Source: Petrachloros mirabilis ULC683 (GTDB taxonomy: Bacteria; Cyanobacteriota; Cyanobacteriia; Thermosynechococcales; Thermosynechococcaceae). From it: a DNA stretch of 64,000 nt. This document shows positions 23,176-32,432 of the stretch, piece after piece. Below the pieces are notes generated by a model that was given only the letters and a program-made list of their open reading frames with translations, had not been told where the DNA came from and searched no databases. Every line of letters begins with the position of its first letter. The stretch's first letter is position 1. Location of the stretch: assembly GCF_009939295.1 (NCBI RefSeq), contig NZ_WVIC01000005.1, positions 62,001 to 126,000 of the forward strand. The letters run 5' to 3'. The position numbers were made by a program, and so were the translations under genes.

Positions 23176-25044
23176 CTACACAACAGACGACACCTTGGAA
23201 GGGGTTGCCGCTATCCCCTGGGCTGCAAAGCTCGGCTTGGGCACATGCAGCCCGTAAGTGACCTGATCGCCCCGTTGCCACTGCTCATCGGCTCGGGGAA
23301 TTCTCAATTGTTCTTGGCGCAAAATCAATAGCGGCACCAGCTTGCCTGTGTTGATCAACGCCTTGAGATGATCGCGCTGGCGCTCAAACTTGGCCTCGTC
23401 CTCATCCAGGATGACTTCACTCAGTCGCACTTCATCCGCACTCAGATAGCGATTCCATTTCTTGATCGACAGTTGAGACGAAAAGGCAGGCTTGATCTGG
23501 GCACTGGCTAGCTTTTCCGTAGGAACGCCTTGAGGCTGCTCCGGGGCACTCAGCACTGCCAACACCCGAGGTGGACTAAATTCTTCTTTGACCCGCTGAG
23601 CCAGCACCGAATTTACTTCGGCATTACTGGTGGTCGTCAGAAACGTACCCACTGTAGAGACACCAGCCTCACTCAGAACCGCCATATCTAGGGCGCTGCT
23701 CAAATAAACCGGCAAATGCTCAGCTTCAGCCTGACGGCAATATTCAGGATTGGCATCAATCATCACCACCGATTCTCCCCGCGCCTGAATCAGTCGAGCC
23801 ACCAAACGTCCAAAGGGACTACAGCCCACAATCATGGCACCCTTAGCTTCGTCTGAGCGCACCCGCAGCCAATTGGCAATCCAGCGCGCGGTGAGGCCCT
23901 GCAAAAATACCGTCAAAATAATGGTCAAAAACACCAGGGCTTTGATGGCATCTCCGCCATTAATGCCTTGATTGGTGAGGGTAATTGAAAACAAAGAGGC
24001 TACCGAAGCCGCCACAATTCCCCGTGGAGCCACCCAGGACAAAAACGCTTTTTGCCGCCAGTTTAGATCGCTGCGCCAAGTTGACATCAAGATATTGATC
24101 GGTCGCACCACCACCATCAACACTCCCACGGTCAAGATGCCGCCCCAGCCAAGGGCAAACATACTGGCAATGGATAGATCCGCCGACAGCAAAATAAATA
24201 AAACCGAGATGGCCAGGATGCTGAGCTGGTTCTTAAACCGTCGCAGCAGCCGTTCCTCATGCAAATCTGCCACTCGTAGCATGATACCGGCTGCCACAGC
24301 AGTCATCAGCCCAGACTCACTGATTAGCATCTGAGAGAGGCCAAACAGCCCCCAAATGCCCGCCAGCACGGTGAGGTTTTTTAGATCTTCCGACAAAAAA
24401 CGCGCGGTCTTTAAAAACCAGCCCAGCAACCACCCACCCAATACCCCAATGGCTCCCCCTAGTGCTAGTCGAGACACCAGCCCCATGGCAATCGTGAGGG
24501 GATCGGTATTGCCCTGCAAAACAATATTCAGCACCACTACGGCCAAAATGGCACCGATGGGGTCAATTAACACCCCTTCCCCTTCCAAGAGCGTGGAAAC
24601 CAGACGATCGGCCTGCACTTGCTTGAGTAAGGGGGCGATTACAGTTGGCCCAGTCACCACCACTAGAGAGGCATACAAAAAGGCAATTTGCCAGGGAAAC
24701 TCGCCCAACCAATGCGCCGCCATCCCACCTCCCACCAGCGTGATGCCAGCACCGAGCGTAACCAGGTTGCGGAGGCTGCTTGAGACTTCTTTGACCTCTC
24801 GCAATTGCAGGTTGAGGCCACCCTCAAACAAAATTAGGGCAACAGATAAAGAGACGATGACTTCTAATCCATGTCCAAGAAGCGCTGGGTGGAGTAGGTT
24901 GACCCCACTCGGTCCTAGCAAAATGCCAAAAGATAACAAAAAGACAATGCTAGGGACTTTGAGATAGTCAGCAATAACTTGAGCTGAAATCCCTGCGACC
25001 ACAGTGATTACCATGAGCAGGGTTATCTCCAGATTGCCTTCCAT
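23176..25044 (-). CDS. CPA-type cation/proton antiporter with C-terminal TrkA-N-like domain
   Basis: A 622-residue membrane transporter. About 12 hydrophobic segments span residues 5-390, including LSFGILLGPSGVNLLHP, SVALILFEGGLNL and the ion-site region EGEGVLIDPIGAILAVVVLN (CPA1-like 'D-P' motif). A soluble C-terminal region (about 400-520) looks like a TrkA-N nucleotide-binding domain: GAMIVGCSPFGRLVARLIQARGESVVMIDANPE. After it comes a TrkA-C-like tail. It probably exchanges Na+ or K+ for H+ and is gated by a bound nucleotide; the exact ion cannot be told. It is divergent from susA. A sodium/salt role beside sucrose metabolism would fit osmotic adaptation, but that is inference. Confidence 0.88.
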   Translation of the reverse strand: MEGNLEITLLMVITVVAGISAQVIADYLKVPSIVFLLSFGILLGPSGVNLLHPALLGHGLEVIVSLSVALILFEGGLNLQLREVKEVSSSLRNLVTLGAGITLVGGGMAAHWLGEFPWQIAFLYASLVVVTGPTVIAPLLKQVQADRLVSTLLEGEGVLIDPIGAILAVVVLNIVLQGNTDPLTIAMGLVSRLALGGAIGVLGGWLLGWFLKTARFLSEDLKNLTVLAGIWGLFGLSQMLISESGLMTAVAAGIMLRVADLHEERLLRRFKNQLSILAISVLFILLSADLSIASMFALGWGGILTVGVLMVVVRPINILMSTWRSDLNWRQKAFLSWVAPRGIVAASVASLFSITLTNQGINGGDAIKALVFLTIILTVFLQGLTARWIANWLRVRSDEAKGAMIVGCSPFGRLVARLIQARGESVVMIDANPEYCRQAEAEHLPVYLSSALDMAVLSEAGVSTVGTFLTTTSNAEVNSVLAQRVKEEFSPPRVLAVLSAPEQPQGVPTEKLASAQIKPAFSSQLSIKKWNRYLSADEVRLSEVILDEDEAKFERQRDHLKALINTGKLVPLLILRQEQLRIPRADEQWQRGDQVTYGLHVPKPSFAAQGIAATPSKVSSVV

Positions 25045-25207
25045 GTCTAGACCACGTGGGGAACAACTGCTGCGATCGCATCAAAGCGAGGCTCGATGGA
25101 CTTGGACTCAATCACATCCAGAACACAACAGGTCTGTGGGCAAACCATTGCGACTGGCTAATCATAACGAGTTTGAGTCGATGGTGGCCAACGCATAACT
25201 TCCTGAG

Positions 25208-25231
25208 GTGATGGGACTTAGGTCCCATCGC
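25208..25231. promoter_or_regulatory. Perfect hairpin between the antiporter and susA promoters
   Basis: GATGGGAC (25210-25217) and GTCCCATC (25222-25229) are perfectly complementary around TTAG, and the outer bases extend the stem. It lies about 85 bases ahead of susA in the divergent intergenic region. It could be an operator or a 5' leader hairpin; no known regulator motif was recognised. Confidence 0.35.
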
Positions 25232-25314
25232 CAGCCTCTTACTCATCAGCAATCGAGTCTACCGTAAGCATCAGGGTACAATAGCATTGCCCTCCAGACC
25301 TGACCACCTTGCTC

Positions 25315-27738
25315 ATGTCTCCACTGATCCAAGCTGTTCTGCGCGACGAAGACAAAGCTGATTTTCGACAATTCCTGCGCGAACTTCAGCACCAAGATCA
25401 ACCTTACCTACTGCGCAACGATATCCTCACAGCTTTTGCCTCTTACTGTAGCAAGCATGAAAAACCATCTCTTTATGAGAGCACCTCTAATTTTCACAAG
25501 CTGATTTACTATACGCAAGAAATTATTGTTGAAGACGAACGTATCTATTTTATTGTTCGCCCCAAAATAGCCTGTCAAGAGGTCTACTGCATCGACCCGC
25601 GAGAGCTCACCCATGAAAAAGTTTCAGTGGAGCAGCTCTTAGATCTTCGAGACCGGTTTGTAGGTCGGCATCATCCCCAAGAAGGAGACATTCTAGAGCT
25701 AGATTTCCAGCCTTTCTATGACTATTCCCCCTCAATTCGAGACTCCAAAAATATTGGCCGTGGCGTCCAGTTTTTGAATCGCTACCTTTCCAGTAAGCTC
25801 TTTCAAGATCCACGGCAGTGGCTTAATGCCCTATTTGACTTTTTGCGCCTCCATTCCTACGAAGGAACACAGTTACTGATCAATCAGCGCATCCAGACCC
25901 AGCAGCAACTTTCAGACTGCGTTAAGCAAGCGATTAGCTTTGTCGGTGGATTACCCAGAAATCAATCCTATGAAGAATTTCGCTTTAATCTACAAGAGCT
26001 TGGATTTGAACCAGGATGGGGTAATACAGCAGCCCGAGTGCTAGAAACCCTTGAAATTTTAGATGAGTTAATTGACTCTCCCGATGACGAAGGCTTAGAA
26101 GCCTTTATCTCTCGGATTCCCATGATTTTTAAAATCGTATTGGTATCTGTCCATGGATATTTTGGTCAAGAGGGGGTACTGGGTCGTCCTGACACTGGTG
26201 GACAAGTTGTCTATGTGTTAGACCAAGCAAAGAGTTTAGAGCAGCAGTTGTTTGAAGATATTAAACTGGCTGGGCTTGAGTCTCTGAACGTTGTGCCCAA
26301 GATCATCATTTTGTCACGATTAATCCCCAATAGTGAGGGAACGCTCTGTAATGAACGCCTCGAAAAAGTTCATGGAACCCAAAATGCCTGGATTCTTCGA
26401 GTTCCATTTCGAGAATTTAATGCCAAAATCACTCAAAATTGGATTTCTCGCTTTGAAATTTGGCCCTACCTAGAAACCTATGCCATTGATGCTGAACGAG
26501 AACTACTAGCTGAACTTCGAGGACTGCCCGATCTGATTGTTGGCAACTACTCCGACGGCAACTTAGTCGCCTTCTTACTATCACGTCGGTTGGGAATCAC
26601 TCAGTGTAATGTTGCCCACGCCCTAGAGAAGTCTAAATATCTGTTTAGTAACCTCTATTGGCAAGATCTGGAAGAAACCTATCATTTCTCACTTCAGTTC
26701 ACCACTGATCTCATGGTGATGAATGCAGCCAACTTTATCGTGACCAGTACCTATCAAGAAATTGTCGGAAAGTCAGATAGCATCGGGCAGTATGAGTCCT
26801 ATCAGTCCTTTACCATGCCTGACCTTTACCATGTCGTGTACGGCGTGGAGCTTTTTAGCCCAAAGTTCAATGTGGTGCCCCCTGGTGTCAATGAAAATGT
26901 TTACTTCCCCTATACCCGCAGTGGCGATCGCGTTGAATCCGATGCTGAGCGGCTGGAAGAGCTTCTGTTTACCCTAGAAGATCCAGAGCAAGTGTATGGT
27001 AAGCTGAATGACCCTACTAAGCGCCCCTTATTTTCGATGGCGCGCCTGGATCGGATTAAAAATTTAACTGGACTTGCGGAATGCTTTGGTCAAAATCCCG
27101 ATCTACAAGACCACTACAACTTAATTTTGGTGGCGGGCAAACTTCGGACTAATGACTCCTCAGATCACGAAGAAATTAGTGAAATTGAAAAGCTTTATAG
27201 CCTGATTGACCAATATAACCTCCATGGTAAGTTTCGCTGGCTGGGAGTGCGCTTCTCAAAAAGTGACTCTGGGGAAGTCTATCGGGTGATTGCTGATCAC
27301 CAGGGAATTTTTGTCCAACCTGCGCTCTTTGAAGCCTTTGGACTGACTGTCTTAGAAGCCATGATCTCCGGACTTCCTACCTTTGCGACCCAATTTGGAG
27401 GGCCCCTAGAAATCATTCAAGATGGCGTGAATGGGTTTTATATCAATCCTACCCATGCTCCTGAAATGGCCGAGAAGCTGTCGAAGTTTGCTGCTGACTG
27501 TGAACAAAACCCTGGCTATTGGGAAATGTTATCTCAGCAAGCTATTGAGCGGGTGTACAGCACCTATACATGGCGAATTCATACCTCTCGACTATTATCC
27601 TTGGCCAAGATTTATGGCTTTTGGAACTATGCCTCCCGAGAAAACCGAGAGGATATGCTGCGCTACATTGAAATGCTGTTTTATTTGCTATATCGTCCCA
27701 TGGCTAAACGCTTGCTAGAAAAACACCTTGCTAGTTAG
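25315..27738 (+). CDS. susA: Sucrose synthase
   Basis: An 807-residue GT4-family glycosyltransferase that reversibly converts sucrose plus NDP to NDP-glucose and fructose. The N-terminal regulatory region (about 1-260) is of the sucrose synthase type (QPYLLRNDILTAFASYC). The catalytic core begins with VSVHGYFGQEGVLGRPDTGGQVVYVLDQ (about 280-307). The donor-site motif E-x7-E is EAFGLTVLE (about 680), followed by FGGPLEIIQDG. The start MSPLIQAVL at 25315 matches other cyanobacterial enzymes better than the in-frame TTG at 25309. In cyanobacteria the enzyme mainly cleaves sucrose and feeds ADP-glucose to glycogen. The gene ends 8 bases inside the convergent cpcF. Confidence 0.96.
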   Translation: MSPLIQAVLRDEDKADFRQFLRELQHQDQPYLLRNDILTAFASYCSKHEKPSLYESTSNFHKLIYYTQEIIVEDERIYFIVRPKIACQEVYCIDPRELTHEKVSVEQLLDLRDRFVGRHHPQEGDILELDFQPFYDYSPSIRDSKNIGRGVQFLNRYLSSKLFQDPRQWLNALFDFLRLHSYEGTQLLINQRIQTQQQLSDCVKQAISFVGGLPRNQSYEEFRFNLQELGFEPGWGNTAARVLETLEILDELIDSPDDEGLEAFISRIPMIFKIVLVSVHGYFGQEGVLGRPDTGGQVVYVLDQAKSLEQQLFEDIKLAGLESLNVVPKIIILSRLIPNSEGTLCNERLEKVHGTQNAWILRVPFREFNAKITQNWISRFEIWPYLETYAIDAERELLAELRGLPDLIVGNYSDGNLVAFLLSRRLGITQCNVAHALEKSKYLFSNLYWQDLEETYHFSLQFTTDLMVMNAANFIVTSTYQEIVGKSDSIGQYESYQSFTMPDLYHVVYGVELFSPKFNVVPPGVNENVYFPYTRSGDRVESDAERLEELLFTLEDPEQVYGKLNDPTKRPLFSMARLDRIKNLTGLAECFGQNPDLQDHYNLILVAGKLRTNDSSDHEEISEIEKLYSLIDQYNLHGKFRWLGVRFSKSDSGEVYRVIADHQGIFVQPALFEAFGLTVLEAMISGLPTFATQFGGPLEIIQDGVNGFYINPTHAPEMAEKLSKFAADCEQNPGYWEMLSQQAIERVYSTYTWRIHTSRLLSLAKIYGFWNYASRENREDMLRYIEMLFYLLYRPMAKRLLEKHLAS

Positions 27739-28378
27739 TAGCGATTTGCAACTGTTGCTGAGCCAGCCATGTCCGAGCTTGAACGGTTAGATGTTCATCT
27801 TCTTGAGCCAGCGTTTGTAGCTGGATCTGAATCTCTGTTAACCTCTGGCTCTGGGTTTCTGGAAGCGCAGCGGCTAAGCCTTGCAAGCCAACCACCGCAG
27901 CATAGCGGACAATCCATTCTGGGTCTTGAGTGCCCTGCAACAAAGCGTCAAGAGCCTGTCCTTGAGACGGTTCTAACTCTTCAGGTGAGAGTCGATGCCA
28001 ATGCAGGGTGCCTAACCCCCGAGCTGCGGCTCGGCGTACACTCATGGCAAAGTCTGACTGGAGGGCATCCACAAGGATGTCTAAGCCCCGAGGGTCACCA
28101 ATGCCAGCCAAGGCTCTGACAGCCCAAGCTCTAGCTCCGTAATTGTAGCCATCTAACTTATCCAGCAAGGGGCGCACGGCAGGTTCTCCTAAGGCCACTA
28201 AGCCATCTACTGCGGCAACGGCAGCACCGGGATTGTTGTACCCCAGAACGGCAATCAGGGTGGGAATGCTGGCCTCTAAACGAGCTGCGGCTAGGGCTTC
28301 AACTGCCGCCAAGAGTGAGGCTCCTGAGTCAGCCCCATCCACAGCCTGGATCAAAGGATGGATAGACGATGAGTTCAT
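27731..28378 (-). CDS. cpcF: CpcF-like phycocyanobilin lyase subunit (HEAT repeats)
   Basis: A 215-residue HEAT-like repeat protein of the E/F bilin lyase clan. CpcE/CpcF heterodimers attach phycocyanobilin to Cys-84 of phycocyanin alpha. Signatures of CpcF are IPTLIAVLGYNNPGAAVAAVDGLVALG (about residues 38-64) and GYNYGARAWAVRALAGIGDPRGLDIL (about 79-104), then SVRRAAARGLG. MNSSSIHPLIQAV at 28378 is preferred to the open extension to 28432. No cpcE or phycocyanin genes are nearby, so it is detached from the usual cpc operon. Paralogous lyase chaperones (PecF- or NblB-like) remain possible. Confidence 0.82.
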   Translation of the reverse strand: MNSSSIHPLIQAVDGADSGASLLAAVEALAAARLEASIPTLIAVLGYNNPGAAVAAVDGLVALGEPAVRPLLDKLDGYNYGARAWAVRALAGIGDPRGLDILVDALQSDFAMSVRRAAARGLGTLHWHRLSPEELEPSQGQALDALLQGTQDPEWIVRYAAVVGLQGLAAALPETQSQRLTEIQIQLQTLAQEDEHLTVQARTWLAQQQLQIATN

Positions 28379-28474
28379 GAGATCACAGCTCAAGACGACA
28401 GGGATAGGCACACAGCTTCTTGAAGCCTTCACCTGAGGCTTCCGTTTCCCACTTTAGCGCCCCTGGGAACCTAG

Positions 28475-29164
28475 TCAGCAAGAGAGATCTTTTGCTGAAG
28501 TACTGGTTTCACAGACCCGGTTCTGTGGCTGGGGAAGCGCCCCAAGGGAGTCTGGCTCCAGAAAGATCTGGGTGACGTAATAGGTTTGTCCTTGCCGCCA
28601 AATCCCGACTCCTGTTTCTGATGCCTGGGGCAATAAAATATTGCGGCGGTGCCCAGAACTGTTCATCCAGCTTCGAATAGACACAGGCACGGGATCCGAG
28701 ATGCGGGTACTCATAAATAGATTTTCCCCCACCAGACGAGCTTGGACTCCGGCAGACTCAACCCGCTGGCGGGGGGTGCTCCCCTCAGGGCTACTATGGC
28801 TAAAAAATCGGCGCTCAGCCATTTGTTGGCTATAGCGCCGAGCCACCCCTGTAAGCTGAGGCTGCGATCGCAAAGGTTGCAATCCCTGGCGAACTCGAAT
28901 TTGATTGATATCCTGCAAAATCCGAGCTTCCATTTTTTCGGTCGTCATAGACTGAGCCACTAAATCCATCTCGGCTTCTAGGGTGGCTCCGCCTATCCCC
29001 ATACGAAATTCATACTCACAGTCTTCAAAGGTTAAGCTGCCTTCAAAGGCAGAGGTGGGTCTAATTCCTGTCAGCAGCAGCACACCCGAAAGGATGGGCA
29101 GCCAGACTAAGCTGGCGCGCCTCAGGCGCACCATTCTGGGTAAGGTCATTCTCACAATCCTCAA
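28475..29164 (-). CDS. Exported CAP (SCP/PR-1) domain protein
   Basis: A 229-residue secreted protein. The signal peptide has LVWLPILSGVLLLTG and probable cleavage after TSA near residue 39. The mature part has a CAP domain (about 80-205) with DINQIRVRQGLQPL, the His of FFSHSSPEGSTPRQRV, GENLFM and GHRRNILLPQASETGVGI. CAP proteins occur outside the cell in bacteria and their activity is mostly unknown. Two cysteines lie at each end of the mature chain (DCEYEF; VCET and SC at the C-terminus) and may form disulfides. Several ATGs lie close together at the N-terminus, so the start is uncertain by about 10 residues. Confidence 0.85.
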   Translation of the reverse strand: MRIVRMTLPRMVRLRRASLVWLPILSGVLLLTGIRPTSAFEGSLTFEDCEYEFRMGIGGATLEAEMDLVAQSMTTEKMEARILQDINQIRVRQGLQPLRSQPQLTGVARRYSQQMAERRFFSHSSPEGSTPRQRVESAGVQARLVGENLFMSTRISDPVPVSIRSWMNSSGHRRNILLPQASETGVGIWRQGQTYYVTQIFLEPDSLGALPQPQNRVCETSTSAKDLSC

Positions 29165-29466
29165 TGTTCGTCGTCAAACTGACCCCGGAGACGCGTTGCC
29201 GCATCTTGAGGTTCCCAGAGCGCTTCTCCTAGGGTGCCCCTCGTCTATTCGGAATGGCATCACATTCTGTTACAAAACGGGGTAATTCTTGACGTCACCA
29301 GAGTGATAAGCGTAACTTAACAAGTAAAGTGGCTGCGCTTGCTTGCGAAACTTTTGTTATCATGCGGGCGAAGACACCCCCTTTCGTAAAGGCAGCGTGA
29401 CCTCCTGCGGATAGCGTTTAGCCTTCACGACTGGTTCAGCTCACCGATTCACTCTCCCTCATTTTT
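29165..29466. other. Divergent promoter region between the CAP gene and DUF2997
   Basis: About 300 bases with no gene seen. It should hold the promoters of the CAP gene (leftward) and of the DUF2997-ycf35-ferredoxin group (rightward). No operator or structured leader was recognised. Confidence 0.4.
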
Positions 29467-29679
29467 ATGGAAACCCTTGAATTCGTTATTTTTCCGGATG
29501 GCCGAGTACAAGAGAAGGTTACTGGAATTGTGGGATCATCCTGTGCAGAAGTAACAGCGGCCATTGAAGCCCAGTTAGGTCGCGTTCTGAACTATCAAGC
29601 AACCTCAGATTTTTTTGCCCAAAATTCGGTAGCAGAAGCTGCCCAAATCACCTCGCAACTCCATTACAGTCAATGGTAG
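29467..29679 (+). CDS. DUF2997 family protein
   Basis: A 70-residue protein of the DUF2997 family: METLEFVIFPDGRVQEKVTGIVGSSC at the N-terminus and an acidic helix ending LGRVLNYQATSDFF. It has the length and layout seen across cyanobacteria, where it travels with ycf35 and a ferredoxin-like gene, as here (ycf35 starts 88 bases later). Function unknown; a role with the adjacent Fe-S protein is only suggested by conservation of the neighbourhood. Confidence 0.85.
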   Translation: METLEFVIFPDGRVQEKVTGIVGSSCAEVTAAIEAQLGRVLNYQATSDFFAQNSVAEAAQITSQLHYSQW

Positions 29680-29766
29680 AAAGTGCTTTGGGTGAGGGGC
29701 TGTCTCTGTATAGCGGGTTTATCTGTTTGAACGCTTTATTAATAAACGCTTTGAGAAAAGGTTACC

Positions 29767-30153
29767 ATGTCACATTTCAGCCAAATTAAAACTCAAATTC
29801 GCAACTTGCCCGCCCTAGAATCTGCGCTCAGTGACCTGAGTGTCAATTGGAAGTCGGGTCCGCTGCCAGTTCGCGGCTACCAAGGGCAAACCCGCAATGC
29901 TGAGTTGGTGATTGCCCAAGAAAATGGCTATGATCTTGGCTTTAGTTGGAATGGCAGTGAGTACGAACTGGTTGCAGATACAGAATTTTGGCAGCAGGCT
30001 TGGTCGGTTGAGCGATTTTTACAAAAGGTAACCCAGCGTTACGCCTATCACACTGTGGTCAACACCACAACATCTCAAGGATTTCAGGTCACTGAACAAG
30101 CTCAAAATGCTGACGGCAGCATTCGTCTGGTTGTCCAACGCTGGCGAGCTTAG
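29767..30153 (+). CDS. ycf35: Ycf35 (DUF1257) protein
   Basis: A 128-residue member of the DUF1257/Ycf35 family, encoded in cyanobacteria and in red-algal plastids. Seen are MSHFSQIKTQIRNLPALESAL at the start and FLQKVTQRYAYHTVVNTTTSQGF near residue 84. It has no membrane segment. Function unknown. The preceding AGAAAAGGTTACC carries a weak ribosome site. It lies in a compact group with DUF2997 upstream and a ferredoxin 12 bases downstream. Confidence 0.9.
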   Translation: MSHFSQIKTQIRNLPALESALSDLSVNWKSGPLPVRGYQGQTRNAELVIAQENGYDLGFSWNGSEYELVADTEFWQQAWSVERFLQKVTQRYAYHTVVNTTTSQGFQVTEQAQNADGSIRLVVQRWRA

Positions 30154-30165
30154 CCCAGATCGGTT

Positions 30166-30585
30166 ATGGATTCTGATGTGAACCTTGATTTGAATCGGTC
30201 TGGTTTTGAACCAGAGCTAGGCGGAGTCTGGCGCGGACAAGTGTCCCGAACTGGACTAGAGCCAGAGTTAGGTGGCTCGCTTCGCCAAAAGGGGGTTTAT
30301 GTTGATGAAGTCACTTGTATCGGGTGTAAGCACTGTGCCCATGTTGCTCGCAATACCTTTTTTATTGAAGACAGCTACGGCAGGTCACGGGTGTTTCGCC
30401 AGGATGGAGATTCGGAAGCCGTCATCCAAGAAGCGATTGATACCTGTCCGGTGGATTGTATCCACTGGGTGGGCTACCCTGAGCTCAAGCGATTAGAGGC
30501 TGAGCGCCCGCAGCAGGAAATTAGCCTGCCGGGTGATCCTGTGAAGACGCCACTCAAAAACCGTCGTCGCAGGCGTCTTTCTTAG
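30166..30585 (+). CDS. Ferredoxin-like Fe-S protein
   Basis: A 139-residue protein with a ferredoxin core at about residues 45-110. CIGCKHC (C-x2-C-x2-C) is followed much later by CPVDC, so one [4Fe-4S] cluster can be formed from the three N-terminal cysteines and a C-terminal one; the fourth Cys usual in a two-cluster type (position after HC) is replaced by VA. The first 40 residues repeat a short motif (SGFEPELGGVWRG and TGLEPELGGSLRQ), and the tail is basic (RRRRRLS). Probably a soluble electron carrier; the partner is unknown. Last gene of the DUF2997-ycf35 group; a terminator follows. Confidence 0.88.
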   Translation: MDSDVNLDLNRSGFEPELGGVWRGQVSRTGLEPELGGSLRQKGVYVDEVTCIGCKHCAHVARNTFFIEDSYGRSRVFRQDGDSEAVIQEAIDTCPVDCIHWVGYPELKRLEAERPQQEISLPGDPVKTPLKNRRRRRLS

Positions 30586-30617
30586 GCGTCGCTGTCTTGA
30601 TTCTCTAACCCTACAAA

Positions 30618-30645
30618 CAAGGGAGCTTGTGCCCCTTGTTTTTTT
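30618..30645 (+). terminator. Rho-independent terminator after the ferredoxin gene
   Basis: CAAGGG (30618-30623) pairs with CCCTTG (30633-30638), followed by seven Ts (30639-30645). It ends 16 bases ahead of the folC start, so folC probably has its own promoter within or just after the hairpin. Confidence 0.8.
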
Positions 30646-30661
30646 ACGCCTTGGCTGACTT

Positions 30662-31990
30662 ATGACCCTTGAACAGTCTTCTGTTGCCGACCTGTTGCAG
30701 CATTACGATCGCTTTGGCATTGAGTTGGGGCTAAGGCGCATCCAAACGCTGCTGCACGCTTTAGGAGCGCCCCACCAACGTGTGCCCCTCATTCATGTGG
30801 CGGGAACCAACGGCAAAGGATCGGTCTGTGCCTATTTGTCTTCGGTGTTGACGGCGGCTGGCTTTCGGGTGGGGCGCTATACTTCCCCCCACCTAGTCCA
30901 CTGGACAGAGCGGATTTGCTTGAATGAGCAGCCCGTCTCAGAGCAGCAACTCCTGAGCGCCTTGCACCAAGTTGAGGAAGCGGTTGATCCCAACCTTCCC
31001 TCGCCGACTCAGTTTGAAGTGCTCACCGCCGCCGCTTGGTTGATTTTTGCCCAGGCACAGGTTGATCTGGCCGTTATTGAAGTGGGTCTCGGGGGACGGC
31101 TGGATGCGACGAATGTGTGCGATCGCACCCTAGTCAGCGTCATTACTTCGATCAGCCGTGACCATTGGCAACGACTCGGGGATAGTTTAGGTGCGATCGC
31201 AGCCGAGAAAGCGGGCATCCTAAAACAGGGCTGTCCCGCCGTCATTGGGCCATTGCCCCCCGAGGCTGCCGCCATCGTCCAGCAACGCCTGGTTGACCTA
31301 GACTGTCCCGCAGTTTGGGCCACCCCCGCACAGCCGCATCCCGCCCCAGCCGCCAGCCCATTCCCCTGGGCCATGGTCAACGACCTGTGCTATCCACTGT
31401 CTCTTGAGGGAGACATGCAGTTGATCAATTCTGCCGTGGCCATTGCGGTACTGCAACAATTGCGAACCCAAGGATGGCACATTTCTGAGGCCGCTTTGGT
31501 CACGGGCATGGCACAGACGCAATGGCCGGGGCGGCTGCAATGGACAGAGTGGAACGGCTTTCCCCTGCTAGTAGATGGAGCCCACAACACTGCGGCAGCG
31601 CAAGTGCTTCGGCACTACGTTGACCAAGCCCTGGGGTCTGAGGGCTCCAGTCCTGGGGGAACTGTTACCTGGCTGATGGGTCTGCTCTCCACCAAAGATC
31701 ACAGGGGAATTTTTAAAGCGCTGCTGCGACCCGGAGACTGTCTGGTGTTAGTGCCTGTTCCGGATCACAGCAGCGCCGATCCAAACACCCTAGCCACCCT
31801 AGCCACCACCCTCTGTCCTAAGCTAGCCACTTGCCAAGTCTTGCCAAACTCGCAGGCAGGGTTAGTCGCAGCAAGCGGCCATCAAAGTCGGGTAAGGGTA
31901 TTGTGTGGCTCTCTCTACCTGGTGGGAGCCTTTGCCCAACATGCCCGACCCATGGCTGATACTGGCGTATCGCCTCGAACTTCTCCTTGA
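30662..31990 (+). CDS. folC: Folylpolyglutamate synthase / dihydrofolate synthase
   Basis: A Mur-ligase-fold enzyme that adds glutamate to dihydropteroate and to folates. Its 442 residues carry the P-loop HVAGTNGKGSVCAYL (about residues 45-59), the folate-site VIEVGLGGRLDATN (about 139-152), an Mg-binding HWQRLGDSL and the C-terminal DGAHN of the Mur ligase C domain (about 311-315). The C-terminal 30 residues (QHARPMADTGVSPRTSP) are unconserved. Single gene, with a terminator directly upstream. Confidence 0.95.
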   Translation: MTLEQSSVADLLQHYDRFGIELGLRRIQTLLHALGAPHQRVPLIHVAGTNGKGSVCAYLSSVLTAAGFRVGRYTSPHLVHWTERICLNEQPVSEQQLLSALHQVEEAVDPNLPSPTQFEVLTAAAWLIFAQAQVDLAVIEVGLGGRLDATNVCDRTLVSVITSISRDHWQRLGDSLGAIAAEKAGILKQGCPAVIGPLPPEAAAIVQQRLVDLDCPAVWATPAQPHPAPAASPFPWAMVNDLCYPLSLEGDMQLINSAVAIAVLQQLRTQGWHISEAALVTGMAQTQWPGRLQWTEWNGFPLLVDGAHNTAAAQVLRHYVDQALGSEGSSPGGTVTWLMGLLSTKDHRGIFKALLRPGDCLVLVPVPDHSSADPNTLATLATTLCPKLATCQVLPNSQAGLVAASGHQSRVRVLCGSLYLVGAFAQHARPMADTGVSPRTSP

Positions 31991-32432
31991 GGACAAACCC
32001 AAAAAACTCAATTAGAAATTGGCCATCTGCTTCTATTCGTCTTTGCCGTACAGGATGATTCGACTGACCAAAATTTTGATTGTGACTGTTTTTCAAGCTC
32101 AACCGGGGTTGATCCCAGGCTTTTTAACTCCGATCAAACCCCTCAATCGGCTGATCCCTGCCCGTAAACTCAAGCAAGAAAGTTGCGTTTAGCCGCCATA
32201 TCCCCTCAACGATAGATCCTCGTCGAGGAAATTTATATTATTTTTTAAGAGTTGATCTAATGCCAGATTCAATTATCTGTGTCAATAATAGTAATAAGCA
32301 CATCAACGCCATTGATTCATGACATTCTGATTTTGGTATCTGATTCAAAGCCATTACCCAGGAAATTTGGCTTAAAAAACTTAAGAAAGATTTAATTTAT
32401 TTCTTCGAGTTATTAAAACAAGGTTACTTCAA
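31991..32432. other. Gap between folC and the zinc-ribbon gene
   Basis: About 440 bases. The first half is moderately GC-rich with no supported gene. The second half (from about 32220) is strikingly AT-rich, with runs such as ATTATTTTTTAAGAG, and marks the start of the AT-rich accessory stretch. A 45-codon frame at 32055 (MIRLTKILIVTVF) has no ribosome site and is not called. Confidence 0.4.

Noticed and set aside
32055-32192. Small frame MIRLTKILIVTVF after folC
   Set aside because: No ribosome site, no family features and placed in a gap; too little to call a gene.
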